DNA of 64,000 nt from the NCBI GenBank assembly GCA_947034895.1, contig OX344761.1, forward strand, positions 29,648,863 through 29,712,862, in the 5' to 3' direction. The notes beneath the pieces were generated by a model, which was not told where the DNA came from, did not search any database, and saw nothing but the letters and a program-made list of their open reading frames with translations. The position numbers were made by a program, and so were the translations under genes. Below, in pieces: positions 63,850-64,000 of the stretch (positions within the stretch are counted from its first letter, which is position 1; each line of letters starts with the position of its first letter). This DNA comes from Rhytidiadelphus loreus (Eukaryota; Streptophyta; Bryopsida; Hypnales; Hylocomiaceae).

Positions 63850-64000
63850 CTGAATTGAGAGTTAGGATACCTTTCCAGGATTGAAAATTCTCATTAGAAG
63901 AAATTCCACAGTCCAAGGCTCTAAGTTCCCTGAATTCACCATTGCACAATCCTCGGAGAAATTTGGTTTGCATGAAAGCAAATGTACTATGAACACATTT

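Overview
This is nuclear DNA of a land plant. A bryophyte (moss or liverwort) fits best, with a fern or lycophyte less likely; species is not assigned. The reasons are spliceosomal introns with GT..AG ends, an AT-hook/PPC (AHL) protein, a plant subfamily-III LRR receptor-like kinase, a few GC-richer genes in long AT-rich spacers, and many decayed DNA transposons. No tRNA, rRNA, CRISPR array or prokaryotic operon was recognised.

Four genes can be supported. (1) An intronless AHL DNA-binding protein, + strand, 3831-4688, lies in a GC-rich island at about 1.6-7.6 kb. (2) A four-exon gene for an unrecognised 201-residue protein, - strand, spans 15598-17478. (3) A six-exon LRR receptor-like kinase of 727 residues, + strand, spans 57057-61477. 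(4) The last three exons of a regucalcin/SMP-30/gluconolactonase-family gene, - strand, lie at 63086-63849, and its 5' part is beyond the window. Genes 3 and 4 converge tail to tail. All exon joins were worked out by hand; splice sites and phases agree, but there is no transcript evidence.

The rest is mostly transposon sediment: a hAT transposase pseudogene (about 19.9-22.5 kb), a decayed DDE-type transposase (about 30.0-31.2 kb), and a set of short non-autonomous elements whose ends can be read to the base. These include a pair of 564/565-bp elements with 8-bp target duplications in opposite orientation, two CACTA-ended elements with 3-bp duplications, and three elements with TA-flanked terminal inverted repeats. 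Two kilobase-scale inverted repeats (about 37.0-39.9 and 40.0-42.7 kb) belong to one dispersed family. Tandem arrays have periods near 80, 20, 21, 60, 159 and 190 bp.

The four genes show no shared pathway. The best leads are the hAT-type element pair, the giant inverted repeats as possible hairpin-RNA sources, a perfect 28-bp hairpin at 19.2-19.3 kb, the overlapping upstream reading frame at the AHL start, and the unrecognised 201-residue protein.
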